Below, one piece after another: positions 37,908 to 47,732 of a DNA stretch of 64,000 nt. A program made the position numbers and the translations under genes. Below the pieces are notes generated by a model. The model was not told the origin of the DNA. It was given only the letters and a program-made list of their open reading frames with translations, and searched no databases. Within the stretch, counting starts at the first letter, position 1. Every line of letters begins with the position of its first letter. Source of the stretch: Paenibacillus sp. GSMTC-2017. GTDB taxonomy: Bacteria > Bacillota > Bacilli > Paenibacillales > Paenibacillaceae. Where the stretch lies: assembly GCF_016019935.1 (NCBI RefSeq), contig NZ_JAECMT010000004.1:62833-126832 (forward strand), read 5' to 3'.

Positions 37908-38822
37908 ATGAGCGAAGTAGAAGTCCGGATATTTACAAAGGATGATATGCAGCAGTTAGGTGTTTTGTACCATGCCGTTACATCTAATAACGATGACACC
38001 GTTTTTTGGTGGGTTGGAGAAGAAGAGAATTGGCCGAATGTATTCGTTGCGATTGAGAGCGGACAAATTATAGGTAAGGGACAAGTTGGTGTTATTTCCA
38101 CGATTCCGCCAGGCAGCCCCCAAGAGCATGCGCACTATATTTATTTCAATTTGAAGACACTCCCACAAAGGGAAGACGACTATCCCCTCTATGACCTCTT
38201 ATATAAGTGTTTGTTAAATAGAGCGTACGAGTTAAAAGAATCGCTGCCTAGTTCTAATCGAACAATGATTGCTGTAGGAAACCAATCAACTGAAGAGTAC
38301 AACAACAACTATTTCGAATCAAAAGGTTTTGTGTATTGGAAGAGTTCGTATACGATGCGAAGTGACTTATCCGAGAAGATTGAGGAATCCGTTCTCGTTG
38401 CTCCTTATCGTTGTTTGCAAGAGACACTGGATTCGGATAAAAGTATCGATGAATATTTAGAAATGGATATGGAGATTTGGCCAGAGGCACCAATTGGATT
38501 TAAGCAGTTAAAGGATCATCAGAACAATTCTTTGTGGACTGCTTTTGTTATAAGGGAAAATACAACCTTAGTAGGAAGCGTCATGGCTTGGGTGGATGAA
38601 GATGGAGAAGGCATAATTGAAGATCTATTTGTGAGAGATCATTGGCGGAAGCAAGGGATTGCACAGCATTTGCTTTCTCGGGCGCTCACCTATCTCAAAG
38701 ACCATGGATGTGCGTTTGCAGAACTGCAAGTTGAGGCGGCCAATAATTCTGCGCTATCTTTATATCACTCAGTTGGCTTCAAAGAAGTATCGAAAGAAGT
38801 ACGTTATCATCGAGAGCTATAA
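37908..38822 (+). CDS. GNAT-family N-acetyltransferase (double domain)
   Basis: 304 residues, ATG behind GGAGGTG. The C-terminal half is a clear GNAT domain: a V-G-S-V-M-A strand, EDLFVRDHWRKQGIAQHLL (acetyl-CoA pyrophosphate loop Q/RxxGxA) and a final NNSALSLYHSVGFKE motif. The N-terminal half (about 1-150) is a degenerate second GNAT-like domain. It transfers an acetyl group to an unidentified substrate. It is the last gene before att site D. Confidence 0.85.
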   Translation: MSEVEVRIFTKDDMQQLGVLYHAVTSNNDDTVFWWVGEEENWPNVFVAIESGQIIGKGQVGVISTIPPGSPQEHAHYIYFNLKTLPQREDDYPLYDLLYKCLLNRAYELKESLPSSNRTMIAVGNQSTEEYNNNYFESKGFVYWKSSYTMRSDLSEKIEESVLVAPYRCLQETLDSDKSIDEYLEMDMEIWPEAPIGFKQLKDHQNNSLWTAFVIRENTTLVGSVMAWVDEDGEGIIEDLFVRDHWRKQGIAQHLLSRALTYLKDHGCAFAELQVEAANNSALSLYHSVGFKEVSKEVRYHREL

Positions 38823-38911
38823 GTATGGAAGCTTGTTCAAAACCTTTGAATTGGGTATAAAATGTTGGCAATGATGCACCGCGCTGGATTTTCCACCGAT
38901 GCTCCGTTAAG

Positions 38912-38935
38912 CCGGATCGTATCATAAATAACAGC
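38912..38935 (+). repeat. SCC-like att site D
   Basis: CGGATCGTATCATAAATAAC in noncoding DNA, reading SYHK-stop in the RlmH frame; a CTCCGTTAA stretch upstream resembles the arginine codon region of other sites. It divides the SLH/GNAT cassette from the SDR cassette. Confidence 0.5.
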
Positions 38936-38950
38936 AAGCTATTGCCAAGT

Positions 38951-39823
38951 TCACTCATAATTAATCATTAGGTCTCCGTATTTTTGCTTTATTAATGCTA
39001 ACGTGAGGCGAACTAGCCTTTCAGGTTGATCTTTGTTTGGTATTACTTGAGCAATATCTAATTTCTTGTTTTGTTTATAAGCAGTTAGCGAATCTTCGGG
39101 CGGCGATTGTACGAAATGAAGGATTGGTTCTACTGCTTTCTGGACGGGTAGTCCGATTATTTTGTACATGAGCTTGACGAATATGTTGATCATCTTGTGA
39201 TCGAATGCTTCCGTCGCCCCTTTTGTTTGAACGGCTCCGGGATTGAATAATACATATTTGATATTCGTATTTGCTGTGCTTTGGGCGAATGCCGCACCAA
39301 GCAGGTTATTAAGTCTGCTGCCATGCATAATGGCTTTAATGCTATTAAAGGAACGCTGATTTTGTAGCTGCAAATCGTCCCATTCAATATCTCCCTTCAC
39401 GCCCGGAGCGCACACGTTGATAATAAGAGGGGCCGTAGCATTTGTAAGCAGTTCTCGAAATTGAAAGCTCAAAATAAATCGACTTAAATAATATAATGAG
39501 AAATGATGCTCAATTCCTTCTTTCGTTTCCCGATACACTTTGCTCAATTTTTGGGATTGTGCACAAAGAATCAATTGATCGATGTGGTTTACTCTTCGGC
39601 TAACTTCATGGATGATCCGAATAGTTTCCGAAATAATGCTTAAATCTGCTTGAAGAAACAGAAATTTTCTTTCCCCATCTAGCTTTTTGGCCTCCAGTCG
39701 CAAAGCTTCTCCCTTTTCCGAACTACGACCGATAACAATGACATATTCCCCATTACGTATAAATTGTAAGGCTAATTGTTTTCCAATCCCATCGGTTCCA
39801 CCGGCTATTACAATCGTACGCAT
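38951..39823 (-). CDS. Short-chain dehydrogenase/reductase
   Basis: 290 residues starting MRTIVIAGGTDGIGKQLA, a Rossmann NAD(P) motif (GGTDGIG) with an N-terminal beta strand. The family NNAG region is replaced by LILCAQSQ, and the usual YxxxK catalytic pair is not obvious (SIKAIMHGSRLNN at the position), so it may be an atypical SDR. Start at 39823 with a G-rich ribosome site; the frame is open to 39991 but would overlap the divergent regulator. It is divergent from an HxlR regulator, a common pairing in which the regulator controls the reductase. A partial second copy lies at 37665-37748. Confidence 0.8.
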   Translation of the reverse strand: MRTIVIAGGTDGIGKQLALQFIRNGEYVIVIGRSSEKGEALRLEAKKLDGERKFLFLQADLSIISETIRIIHEVSRRVNHIDQLILCAQSQKLSKVYRETKEGIEHHFSLYYLSRFILSFQFRELLTNATAPLIINVCAPGVKGDIEWDDLQLQNQRSFNSIKAIMHGSRLNNLLGAAFAQSTANTNIKYVLFNPGAVQTKGATEAFDHKMINIFVKLMYKIIGLPVQKAVEPILHFVQSPPEDSLTAYKQNKKLDIAQVIPNKDQPERLVRLTLALIKQKYGDLMINYE

Positions 39824-39973
39824 GGTGATTTCCCCCCCAAAATTTATTCGTTTCCATGATCGAATTACTACGAAGTATAATGGAACCAACGATGGGGTTA
39901 AAGAAGGCACTTTTTTCTTATTTAGTTTGTTTTGATAAAGCAACTTACTAAAAGTATGGGCGAGGTGTATTTG

Positions 39974-40324
39974 ATGTACACAGAAAGCCAAAAAGAAGAA
40001 TGCTCTGCCTCAATGGGAGAGGCTATGCAAATCATGGGGAGTAAGTGGACCTTCTGGGTCATTGGCGAACTCGCTACTTCTCCTCGGCGATTCAATGAGC
40101 TGAAGAGAGGCTTAGGTCGTATCAGCACCAAATCGTTAACGGATGTACTGCGTAACTTGGAGAAGATGCACATCATTCATCGTCAGGTATTTGCAACCGT
40201 ACCAGTAACCGTAGAGTATTCCATGACAGATAAGGGGAAAGATTTCCTTCAAGTGTACTACGCTATGCAAGGCTTTGGAGAGAAGTGGAAGGACTATACT
40301 ATTCAAATGCAAGGGGACAAATAA
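39974..40324 (+). CDS. HxlR-family winged-helix regulator
   Basis: 116 residues; ATG at 39974 behind GAGGTG (spacing 6). Typical HxlR core: SMGEAMQIMGSKWTFWVIGEL, RFNELKRGLGRISTKSLTDVLRNLE, YSMTDKGKDF. HxlR proteins sense aldehydes, quinones or redox stress and repress adjacent oxidoreductase genes. Divergent from the SDR gene, whose coding start lies about 150 bases away, so the shared intergenic region is the likely operator. Confidence 0.88.
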   Translation: MYTESQKEECSASMGEAMQIMGSKWTFWVIGELATSPRRFNELKRGLGRISTKSLTDVLRNLEKMHIIHRQVFATVPVTVEYSMTDKGKDFLQVYYAMQGFGEKWKDYTIQMQGDK

Positions 40325-40357
40325 AAAAGCACTAAGAATCAACTTAGTGTTTTTCGT
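40325..40357. terminator. Terminator between the HxlR gene and the MFS relic
   Basis: AAAAAGCACTAAG / CTTAGTGTTTTT with a six-base loop and one bulge; T-rich on both strands, so it may serve both converging genes. Confidence 0.7.
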
Positions 40358-40373
40358 TTTACAAAGGAAAGCT

Positions 40374-40767
40374 TTAAGTACCCTCTTTCATTTTCGTGAA
40401 CAGCAGAAAGGCTAACAGTAAAGCTATACTCACAACGCCAAGTCCTAACCAATTCAAGTGGAGGATGGAGGAATGGCTAATTACAAGACCGCCTAAACCA
40501 GAGCCAAGTGCAAATCCAAACTGGATGAAAGAGGTTTTCACACTTAAAGCAATATCAGGTGAATGGGGGACTAATGGTCATGGCAATCAAAATCGGTGCA
40601 CCTATAGCTGCTGAGAGCGCAAATGCAGTCACTAATAATCCTGCGGCCGAAGTAGAAACTTCCAAGTCTAGCGCAATCATTTCGATGACTCCTGTAATAA
40701 TGTATTCAATGGTTCCGATCAAGAAAACAGCCAGAGCCAGAATATAGATTACTGTATTGTTTTTCAA
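40374..40767 (-). pseudogene. MFS transporter with large internal deletion
   Basis: The first about 62 residues (MKNNTVIYILALAVFLIGTI ... VTAFALSAAIGAPILIAMT) are the first two helices of a DHA1-type MFS exporter. Then a frameshift joins directly to the last about 65 residues (TSFIQFGFALGSGLGGLVIS ... LLAFLLF). Roughly 270 residues are missing. It is therefore an internally deleted, nonfunctional copy. A full-length MFS of the same broad family lies at 53605-54804 but is not the same protein. Confidence 0.85.
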
Positions 40768-40823
40768 TTTTCTCTACCTTTCCTTGATCTGATAACTACT
40801 TTTTCGATCCATGTGTGAAGTTT

Positions 40824-41834
40824 TCATTCAAGCAAAAATCTTTTTAGATTTTTATCTATTAAAATGGAATCTGGTTCATGCTGTCCGATGCCTGCACAAT
40901 GCCCCCACTTCGATTCAATCGGGAGGAAGAGCGCAGCAGGCATATGTTGTGTCTCATATTTGTTGTCCTGGGGAGGAAAGAATAGGTCCGTACTTCCCGG
41001 CATGACCAGTGCCCGTGCTGTAATCCTGCTTAATGCAAGTTCAAAATCGCCGTCATACGCTGGATCTGCACTAACGTCACCGGTAATTCCGGTACGTAGC
41101 ATGGTGATGAGGTCATTGGCGTCGAAAGTAAAAAACACTTGATCCCAGTAATCTACGAGATATTCCTCCAGTGTTTTGTAACCCTCTTGCTGATAGAGAT
41201 GCTCTAGATAATAGGCTTGAGAGAAGCCCCAAGGTGCATAGACTCGACCCATGGCTGCTAACCCAGCTTTGGGCTGCTGTGTGTAAAAGCCATTCTTCCA
41301 GGCAGAATCAGCCTGAAGGGCAGCAATCATTCCTTCAAACACAACTTTTGCATGCGGTCGGGTCTTGGCAGTCCCTCCGAATGGAGCGATTCGTTCGACC
41401 ATATCGGGATAGCTTGCGCCCCACTGAAAGGTTTGCACGGCTCCAAGTGACCAGCCTACTACGAGAAAGATTTTCGCAATGCCAAACTTCTGGGTCACCA
41501 ATTGATGCTGCAGCCGCACATTATCATAAATCGTAACCTGCGGAAAATTAGCTTGATCATAGGGCGGAGGTGTATTGCTTGGCGAAGAGGATAACCCATT
41601 GCCCAACATATTAGGGATGATGATAAAATACTTTTCTGGGTCCAGCGCCTTGCCAGGTCCAATTAACCATTCATTATCGGTATGCTGGCCTGCGAACCAT
41701 GTGGGGTACACAATCACATTATTTTTTGCTGCATTTAACGTTCCATAAGTTTTATAGGCAAGAACGGCATGTGGAAGAGTTTCACCGGATTGCAGTAGAA
41801 CATCGCCTAGTTCATAAATTTCATAATCTCTCAT
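40824..41834 (-). CDS. Alpha/beta hydrolase, homoserine O-acetyltransferase (MetX)-like
   Basis: 336 residues, ATG behind AAAGGAGATATTC. Fold and motifs of the MetX-like family: PTWFAGQHTDNEWLIG, GNGLSSSPSNTPPP, nucleophile Ser in VGWSLGA, acid Asp in PGSTDLFFPP, and His in KWGHCAG. True MetX proteins acylate homoserine; this shorter version is closer to MetX-like hydrolases of unknown substrate. It is divergent from a LysR regulator, which probably controls it. Confidence 0.85.
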   Translation of the reverse strand: MRDYEIYELGDVLLQSGETLPHAVLAYKTYGTLNAAKNNVIVYPTWFAGQHTDNEWLIGPGKALDPEKYFIIIPNMLGNGLSSSPSNTPPPYDQANFPQVTIYDNVRLQHQLVTQKFGIAKIFLVVGWSLGAVQTFQWGASYPDMVERIAPFGGTAKTRPHAKVVFEGMIAALQADSAWKNGFYTQQPKAGLAAMGRVYAPWGFSQAYYLEHLYQQEGYKTLEEYLVDYWDQVFFTFDANDLITMLRTGITGDVSADPAYDGDFELALSRITARALVMPGSTDLFFPPQDNKYETQHMPAALFLPIESKWGHCAGIGQHEPDSILIDKNLKRFLLE

Positions 41835-41969
41835 GTGAATATCTCCTTTTCATAACTAAAAGATGGAATGGCTTTCTTGTGATCACTCTACGATGATGTT
41901 ATTGTTTGGTCAAAGAAACGTTTGTGAATAGAACGTTCAATAATTTTGAATTAAGGGGTAGGATGTACC

Positions 41970-42860
41970 ATGGAACTGCGTCAACTAAAAACCTTTTATA
42001 CACTTGCTTCGACGCTCAACTTTACACGCGCTGCAGAGGTTCAAAACTATGTCCCCTCTACAGTTACGATGCAGATGAAGGCGTTGGAGGAAGAACTGGG
42101 TGTAAAGTTAGTAGACAGATTGGGTAAAAAAGTGACTCTGACGGATGCAGGAAGAGGCTTTCTTAGTTATGTAGAGAATATATTGTCTTTAATTGAAGAA
42201 GCAGAGCATGCCGTCAAACAATCAGGAGAGGTGACGGGTACGGTAGTCATAAGCGCCGATGAAACGTTATGTACATACCGGCTACCGGCCGTACTGCGCA
42301 GTTTTCGCCTACGCTATCCGGGGATTCGGCTGATGTTTCGACCACTAGCTAATTCAAACCTCAAACAAAGCTTGCGGGAAGGGGGCGCGGACATTATTTT
42401 TATGCTGGATGAGGACAAGGGAGAGGCAGGGTTTTGCGGAGAAAAAATGCTGAATGAGCCCTTTTATGTATTGGTAGCACCGGATCATCCTTTGGCTTCA
42501 TGCACCTCATTGGCCATTGAAGATTTTAATGGTGAAACCTTTTTGTTGACAGAGAAGGGATGTTCCTATCGTACGTTTTTTGAGCGAAGTCTTTCACAAA
42601 GGGGAATGGGGGGAATTACTGAATTAGAGTTTAATAGCGCTGAGGCGATTAAACAATGTGCGAAAATAGGAATGGGCATTGCCATATTGCCTGAAATGGC
42701 CGTAACAGCAGAGGTAAATCGGGGAGAACTGGTTCCGTTACCGTGGGATTTGACCGCGACATCGTTTGCAACCCAAATGTTTTGGCATGAAGAGAAGTGG
42801 ATCTCACCTGCGATCGAAGCCTTTTTGAACTTAACCAGAGATACATTCCTTGAAAAATAG
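41970..42860 (+). CDS. LysR-family transcriptional regulator
   Basis: 296 residues: N-terminal winged helix (MELRQLKTFYTLASTLNFTR ... MKALEEELGVKLVDRLGKKV) and a C-terminal substrate-binding domain (about 90-290). The start ATG follows GGGGTAGGATG. It is divergent from the MetX-like hydrolase with a 135-base intergenic region, the standard arrangement for autoregulated activation of the neighbour. Confidence 0.92.
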   Translation: MELRQLKTFYTLASTLNFTRAAEVQNYVPSTVTMQMKALEEELGVKLVDRLGKKVTLTDAGRGFLSYVENILSLIEEAEHAVKQSGEVTGTVVISADETLCTYRLPAVLRSFRLRYPGIRLMFRPLANSNLKQSLREGGADIIFMLDEDKGEAGFCGEKMLNEPFYVLVAPDHPLASCTSLAIEDFNGETFLLTEKGCSYRTFFERSLSQRGMGGITELEFNSAEAIKQCAKIGMGIAILPEMAVTAEVNRGELVPLPWDLTATSFATQMFWHEEKWISPAIEAFLNLTRDTFLEK

Positions 42861-43161
42861 TACCTTTTCTTGCCCTGAACAAGAAACAAGAATATATATT
42901 TATTTTAACGGAGTCCGTCCTAAATTGAAGTTCGACAAAATATCGCTTTCTTCTACAGGAAAAACTCTACTACACTTCCTAATTATTCATTATAATAAAG
43001 TGAGTTAATCAGTTTGTTCACAACATTTGCGATGGATAGTTAAGTTATGTAATATCATCTTTTTATATATACCTCTTCGCTGCTCCAAGTGGTTAAAATC
43101 GCTTATTAAAATTATATAAGGACTCAAGTTAAATATAATTGAGAAACTAGGTGAAGATGAA
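42861..43161. other. Noncoding interval before the TPR-GGDEF gene
   Basis: AT-rich, 300 bases. Apart from a short palindrome (ACGGAGTCCGT near 42909) I see nothing to name. Confidence 0.4.
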
Positions 43162-45294
43162 ATGTCGCTGGAGGAGTTATACAAAGAACTGGACAAGCTG
43201 AAGGATGATGAAAATTACATCCATAATATTTGCAATAAATTAAAAGAAATGGAATCCAACATTGCGATAGTAGCCTACGAATCAGCTATTAAGTTTGTAA
43301 GAGAAAATAATATGTCGACCTGTGCTTACCCATGGCTTCTTTACCACCAAGGTTGGTTATATTATAATTTGGCAGATTTTAATACTTCTATCATTCTTTT
43401 TGAAGATGCGTATCATATTTTTAAAGAAAATAACAATATAGATGGTCAGTTGGCGACTATCGGTGCTTTTGTAAGCGGTTATTCAGTACAACAAAAAACT
43501 TCTAAAGCCATAGAGCATGGTATGGAGGGTATAGCGCTAGCAGAAAAAGTAGGTAATTATGAGCGAACAACTCAAATCAAAATGAATCTTGCAGCGCTGT
43601 ATATGGAAATCGATAATTATGAAAAGGCAAAAGAGCTATTAGATCAGATCGTAAACACACCTCGTGTGTATAATATGTCTTTTAAAGTGGTCTGTTACAT
43701 TAATCAAGCTGAATGTTGCAACCATTTAGGCGATTCAGATCAGGCAATAGTGTACATAACAAAAGCGCTTGAGTTAGCAGAAGAATACTCCCCTAAAATG
43801 GTGCCTAATGTATTAAAAGAAATGGCTCATATTTATGCGACCAAAGGATGCTACGATACAGCAGAAGAATATTTCGTCAAAAGTGTAGAAATGGCGAAAG
43901 CACGAGGAGAGCAATTGTTTCTTCAAGATGCACTATCGTACTGGGCGGAGCTGGATTTGGTACAAGGTCGATTTAAGGAGACGATTGATAAGCTGCAACA
44001 AGTAGAAGAAGGGATAGAAAAGGCTGATTCCATAAGGAATTTAAATAAAGTGTATTTAAATATGAGCAAAGGTTTTAAAGGACTGGGGGATTATGAAGAA
44101 GCTTATGCATATTTAGAAAAACATATGGAATTAGAAAAACAAATGCAGTCTATACGTAGTGCTGAGAGTATGGAAATGCTGAATCGAAAAGTAGAAGAGG
44201 AAGAAGGGAAGCTCTACAAGCTTCTATATAATCAGACTGAAGCATTAAATGGTGTAGGTCAGAATATCCTGTCTAACTTGGACAAGGAGAGCATATTCAA
44301 TATTGTTGCCAAAGAAATACAAAATTTAATTCAAGCAGATATTGTTCAAATAGGCATTTATAACGAAGCAGAAGGAATACTTAACTATGAGTTGGCCATT
44401 GAAAAGGGGCAACGTGTGATTGAAGAGCCCATGTCTATTTTACAAGACAGCTTTTGGGCATATTGTGTCAAGCACAGGCAGGAAATCGTTGTTAAGGATA
44501 TTGAAAAAGAATATAGCAGTTATTTTGAAAACTTTAAGGAATACTTAGAGAAGTTAAGGTTGAAAAAAGAGTATGTGACAGAGACAGTACCTTATTCTCT
44601 TATATTTGTACCGATTATTATGAATGATAAGATATTAGGGATATTAAGTACTCAAGCTTATAACAGAAATTTCTTTAACCTAAAAGACTTAAGTACACTA
44701 AAGACGTTATCAAATTATTTAGGGATTGGGTTAGAGAATGCTAGATTATATAAGGAAGTTGAATATGCATCAAAGTATGATGTGTTAACCAAAGTCTTTA
44801 ATCGAAAAGAGTTATTTCAAGAAACGATTAACATCTACGAGCAACTTAGAGAAAGCAAGAGCCCAATTGGAACACTATGTATTCTGATGATTGATGCGGA
44901 TAATTTTAAGAGAATAAATGATTTTTACGGTCATCAGGAAGGCGATAGAGTGCTAGAGCATGTGGCAGATCTAATTCAAGCTAGTTTAGGAGAAAAGGAT
45001 AGGGTAGGCAGATATGGCGGGGAAGAGTTTATGGTGGCAATTCCCGGAGAAACATTGGAGCAATGCAATCAAAAAGCAGAGAGTATCCGAAAAGGTGTGG
45101 AGAACGCAGTGTTAAAATCATCTCAAGGGATACCCATTCCTGTTACCGTAAGTATAGGGGGAGCCAACCTAAATACAAACAAATATACGTTAGAGCAAAT
45201 GATTAATTATGCTGATAAAGAATTATTCAAAGCTAAAAACGCAGGAAAGAATAAAGTATTTATACATAATCAAGAAGAAGGTACATGCGATTAA
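43162..45294 (+). CDS. TPR-GAF-GGDEF diguanylate cyclase
   Basis: 710 residues, soluble. Tetratricopeptide-like helical repeats about 1-350, coiled-coil linker (RSAESMEMLNRKVEEEEGKL), a GAF domain (about 370-520), and a C-terminal GGDEF domain (about 535-705) with LTKVFNRKELF, IDADNFKRINDFYGHQEGD and the active-site loop GRYGGEEFM (GGEEF, catalytically competent). It should synthesise cyclic di-GMP in response to a signal sensed by GAF/TPR. AT-rich. It is the last gene before att site E, and a GGDEF-EAL protein lies just beyond that site. Confidence 0.9.
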   Translation: MSLEELYKELDKLKDDENYIHNICNKLKEMESNIAIVAYESAIKFVRENNMSTCAYPWLLYHQGWLYYNLADFNTSIILFEDAYHIFKENNNIDGQLATIGAFVSGYSVQQKTSKAIEHGMEGIALAEKVGNYERTTQIKMNLAALYMEIDNYEKAKELLDQIVNTPRVYNMSFKVVCYINQAECCNHLGDSDQAIVYITKALELAEEYSPKMVPNVLKEMAHIYATKGCYDTAEEYFVKSVEMAKARGEQLFLQDALSYWAELDLVQGRFKETIDKLQQVEEGIEKADSIRNLNKVYLNMSKGFKGLGDYEEAYAYLEKHMELEKQMQSIRSAESMEMLNRKVEEEEGKLYKLLYNQTEALNGVGQNILSNLDKESIFNIVAKEIQNLIQADIVQIGIYNEAEGILNYELAIEKGQRVIEEPMSILQDSFWAYCVKHRQEIVVKDIEKEYSSYFENFKEYLEKLRLKKEYVTETVPYSLIFVPIIMNDKILGILSTQAYNRNFFNLKDLSTLKTLSNYLGIGLENARLYKEVEYASKYDVLTKVFNRKELFQETINIYEQLRESKSPIGTLCILMIDADNFKRINDFYGHQEGDRVLEHVADLIQASLGEKDRVGRYGGEEFMVAIPGETLEQCNQKAESIRKGVENAVLKSSQGIPIPVTVSIGGANLNTNKYTLEQMINYADKELFKAKNAGKNKVFIHNQEEGTCD

Positions 45295-45386
45295 ATGTAA
45301 GCTTATGCTTGATTTAACGGTATAATAGTCAACAGACTGAAATCATTCCATTAAATGGTGCGACGATCATACTATTATTTAAAAAA

Positions 45387-45427
45387 CTTGCCGTTACATA
45401 CAGCGCGGAGAACCATATCATAAATAA
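45387..45427 (+). repeat. SCC-like att site E encoding RGEPYHK-stop
   Basis: In noncoding DNA, ACTTGCCGTTACATACAGCG followed by CGGAGAACCATATCATAAATAA. In one frame it reads CRYIQRGEPYHK-stop, the exact last seven residues of RlmH, but with synonymous base differences from the local rlmH. The same TTGCCGTTAC lead occurs at sites G and H. Confidence 0.75.
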
Positions 45428-45437
45428 AGCTAGAACA

Positions 45438-45475
45438 TATAAAAGCTGTGTACCTTTTAGGTAAACAGCTTTTTG
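45438..45475 (+). terminator. Terminator-like hairpin right of att site E
   Basis: AAAAGCTGTGTACC / GGTAAACAGCTTTTT with a TTTTA loop. The remaining interval to 45790 holds a short minus-strand frame at 45521-45703 (60 codons, no ribosome site convincing) and two small AT-rich hairpins (GAATATAG/CTATATTC at 45713-45735; TAGAATAA/TTATTCTA near 45751-45771). Confidence 0.7.
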
Positions 45476-45790
45476 GTATTATCCAATGTTGCAAAAGTAT
45501 TTATTTTTTGTTCCTAAATCTTAATAGCCTCTCAGTTGAGCAAGATCTTGAGAGCGTGCAAAACGATAATTAGAAGCAGTTGTGACATCAAAGGTACGCA
45601 CAACTACTACGATTTCTGAAAGTATCAAAGGAATGGGAGTAATAAAATTACATATTAAGGTTAGGGTAATATATACAAACATAGTAATATGGATGTAGAA
45701 CAATTAGTGTTTGAATATAGGACATTTCTATATTCGTCGAAATCTTGTTTAGAATAATATATTTATTCTAACCGATCGGGGTGACGATCA

Positions 45791-47629
45791 ATGAAATTAC
45801 CGCAGGTTTGGGCGAAGCGTCTTATGGATATCACGCCGAATGTAGTCATTGTGTTATCGGCATTCGCTCTCTCTATGAATATGATCAATTCCGTAAGCAG
45901 TTTGCAAGGTCTCGCCTTTGCCGTCACCTTCGCAGGTTTCATCTTTGCTGCGATTCTTGTCAGACCAATATGGCTTAAATATGTGCTCGCTACTGTCGCT
46001 TATGTAGCGTTCTTCAACGTGTTTCCGTATCTATCGTTTGATAAGCTAGTCAGTGTCATATATTTATCGATGATTATTCTTGCGTTCCTGCTGCCATCAC
46101 CCCTACCTACATTCCTAGCTGCGGCATATATCCTCTATTTCACTCCATCTTATTCGCCTGAAGTGCCGATGGAAATGATAAGCACGATAATGATTGGCGT
46201 CGGCATCAATATGATCCTCTATTCACTACTGGCATTCTATCTTCGGAATTTGAAGAAAGAGAACGGGGTCAATATGGAGTTAAATACAAAACTTCATCTA
46301 GCGCTCGCTAAGCTGGAGCATATCGCTTACTACGATACGCTTACCAAATTGCCAAACCGTGAATTGCTCAGGGGAAGGATGGCTGAAGCGTTGTCTGAAG
46401 AAGCACCGATGGCCGTTCTGTTTCTCGACCTCGACCATTTCAAGAACGTTAATGACATGTTAGGTCACAACGCGGGAGACCAGATGTTGCAGGCCGTCGC
46501 CAGTCTTCTACGCGACGTGGTCGGTCATTCGCACTTTATTTCCCGCTATGCGGGGGACGAATTTGTGTTGTTAATGCGCTACCAGCAGCAGGAGGAGATC
46601 AAAGCGCTGGCGGAAAAGCTCATTGATGCATTTCAGATTCCGTTTCAAATCGAACAAAGGCAGATCTATACGACGCTAAGCATTGGCATCAGCTTGTATC
46701 CTGAAGATGCGCGAGAAGCCGATGCACTAATCCAGTACGCCGATAAGGCGATGTACAGCGTCAAGATTGGCGATAAAAATGAATTTCGTTTCTTCTCGGC
46801 CATCAAGAGCGAGGAGTTACTTCGTCAGGTCAAGCTAGAGAACGATCTCCGAAGCGCAGTGAATAAGAAGGAGTTTGTAATCGTCTATCAGCCGTTGGTG
46901 GAGATGAGTACGGGGAGAATTCAGGGTCTGGAGGCGCTGCTACGTTGGACGCATCCAGAGATGGGACCGATCCCGCCATCCGTCTTCATCCCGTTGGCCG
47001 AGCAGACAGGAGTCATCGTCGAGCTGGGTGAGTGGGTTCTTAAAGAAGCATGTAGGCAAGTGCGTGACTGGCAGCGTACTGGTAATCCCGATCTGACGTT
47101 AGCAGTCAACATTTCGATCCGTCAGTTTAGGACGCCCAAATTTGCATCAAAGGTGTTGAGTATTTTGGAAGAGACGAACTTCGAACCCGCTCTTTTGGAG
47201 TTGGAAGTTACGGAGAGCATGATGCAGAACCTGAACGAGTCGATCACGATTCTCGGTGAACTTAGGCACCAAGGCGTGAAAATTTCAATCGATGACTTCG
47301 GAACGGGGTACTCTTCCCTCAGCGTCTTGGGGCATCTACCTGTTGATTTTCTTAAGATCGACCGTTCGTTTACGCAGGAATTGACAACCGTCAACTCCGC
47401 CACTTCGATCGTCAAGCTTATTATCGATATAGGCCATAGCATGAATTTACAAGTCATTTGCGAAGGCATCGAGAAACAGGAGGAGCTCAAAATACTCCAG
47501 CAATTCGGCTGTGAGATCGGGCAAGGATATTACTTTCATCGTCCCTCCCCTGCAGAAGAGATCGAGCTTCTACTTAGCAGCAGGACCCCTGTTGGGGTGT
47601 CAAATATTCCAACAAAAATTCGCAATTAG
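45791..47629 (+). CDS. Membrane GGDEF-EAL cyclic-di-GMP signalling protein
   Basis: 612 residues. Six or seven membrane helices (about 15-160), then a GGDEF domain (about 175-335) whose active loop is AGDEF, and an EAL domain (about 345-600) with intact EALLRW, the N, E, DDFGTGYSS and K residues needed for phosphodiesterase activity (NISIRQF, LEVTESMM, IDDFGTG, DFLKID, CEGIE). A dual or phosphodiesterase enzyme acting at the membrane. It is the only gene between att sites E and F, so it looks like the cargo of one cassette. GC-richer than its neighbours. Confidence 0.9.
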   Translation: MKLPQVWAKRLMDITPNVVIVLSAFALSMNMINSVSSLQGLAFAVTFAGFIFAAILVRPIWLKYVLATVAYVAFFNVFPYLSFDKLVSVIYLSMIILAFLLPSPLPTFLAAAYILYFTPSYSPEVPMEMISTIMIGVGINMILYSLLAFYLRNLKKENGVNMELNTKLHLALAKLEHIAYYDTLTKLPNRELLRGRMAEALSEEAPMAVLFLDLDHFKNVNDMLGHNAGDQMLQAVASLLRDVVGHSHFISRYAGDEFVLLMRYQQQEEIKALAEKLIDAFQIPFQIEQRQIYTTLSIGISLYPEDAREADALIQYADKAMYSVKIGDKNEFRFFSAIKSEELLRQVKLENDLRSAVNKKEFVIVYQPLVEMSTGRIQGLEALLRWTHPEMGPIPPSVFIPLAEQTGVIVELGEWVLKEACRQVRDWQRTGNPDLTLAVNISIRQFRTPKFASKVLSILEETNFEPALLELEVTESMMQNLNESITILGELRHQGVKISIDDFGTGYSSLSVLGHLPVDFLKIDRSFTQELTTVNSATSIVKLIIDIGHSMNLQVICEGIEKQEELKILQQFGCEIGQGYYFHRPSPAEEIELLLSSRTPVGVSNIPTKIRN

Positions 47630-47630
47630 C

Positions 47631-47660
47631 CCCGTTACGGGGAAACTTATCATAAATCGG
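47631..47660 (+). repeat. SCC-like att site F
   Basis: Begins two bases after the stop of the GGDEF-EAL gene: CCCGTTACGGGGAAACTTATC then ATAAATCGGG. Reads RYGETYHK in the RlmH frame; its stop codon has become a sense codon (TCG). Right flank GGGCGTAAT resembles GGGCGAATT at site A. Confidence 0.65.
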
Positions 47661-47732
47661 GCGTAATCAATTGATAAATATAAGAGCGCTTAGCACGCTG
47701 TTGTCCAGCGCTCTTCTGCACCGTCCCCTAAT

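Noticed and set aside
45521..45703. 60-codon minus-strand frame near att site E
   Set aside because: No convincing ribosome site or recognisable domain; may be a fragment but cannot be supported as a gene.
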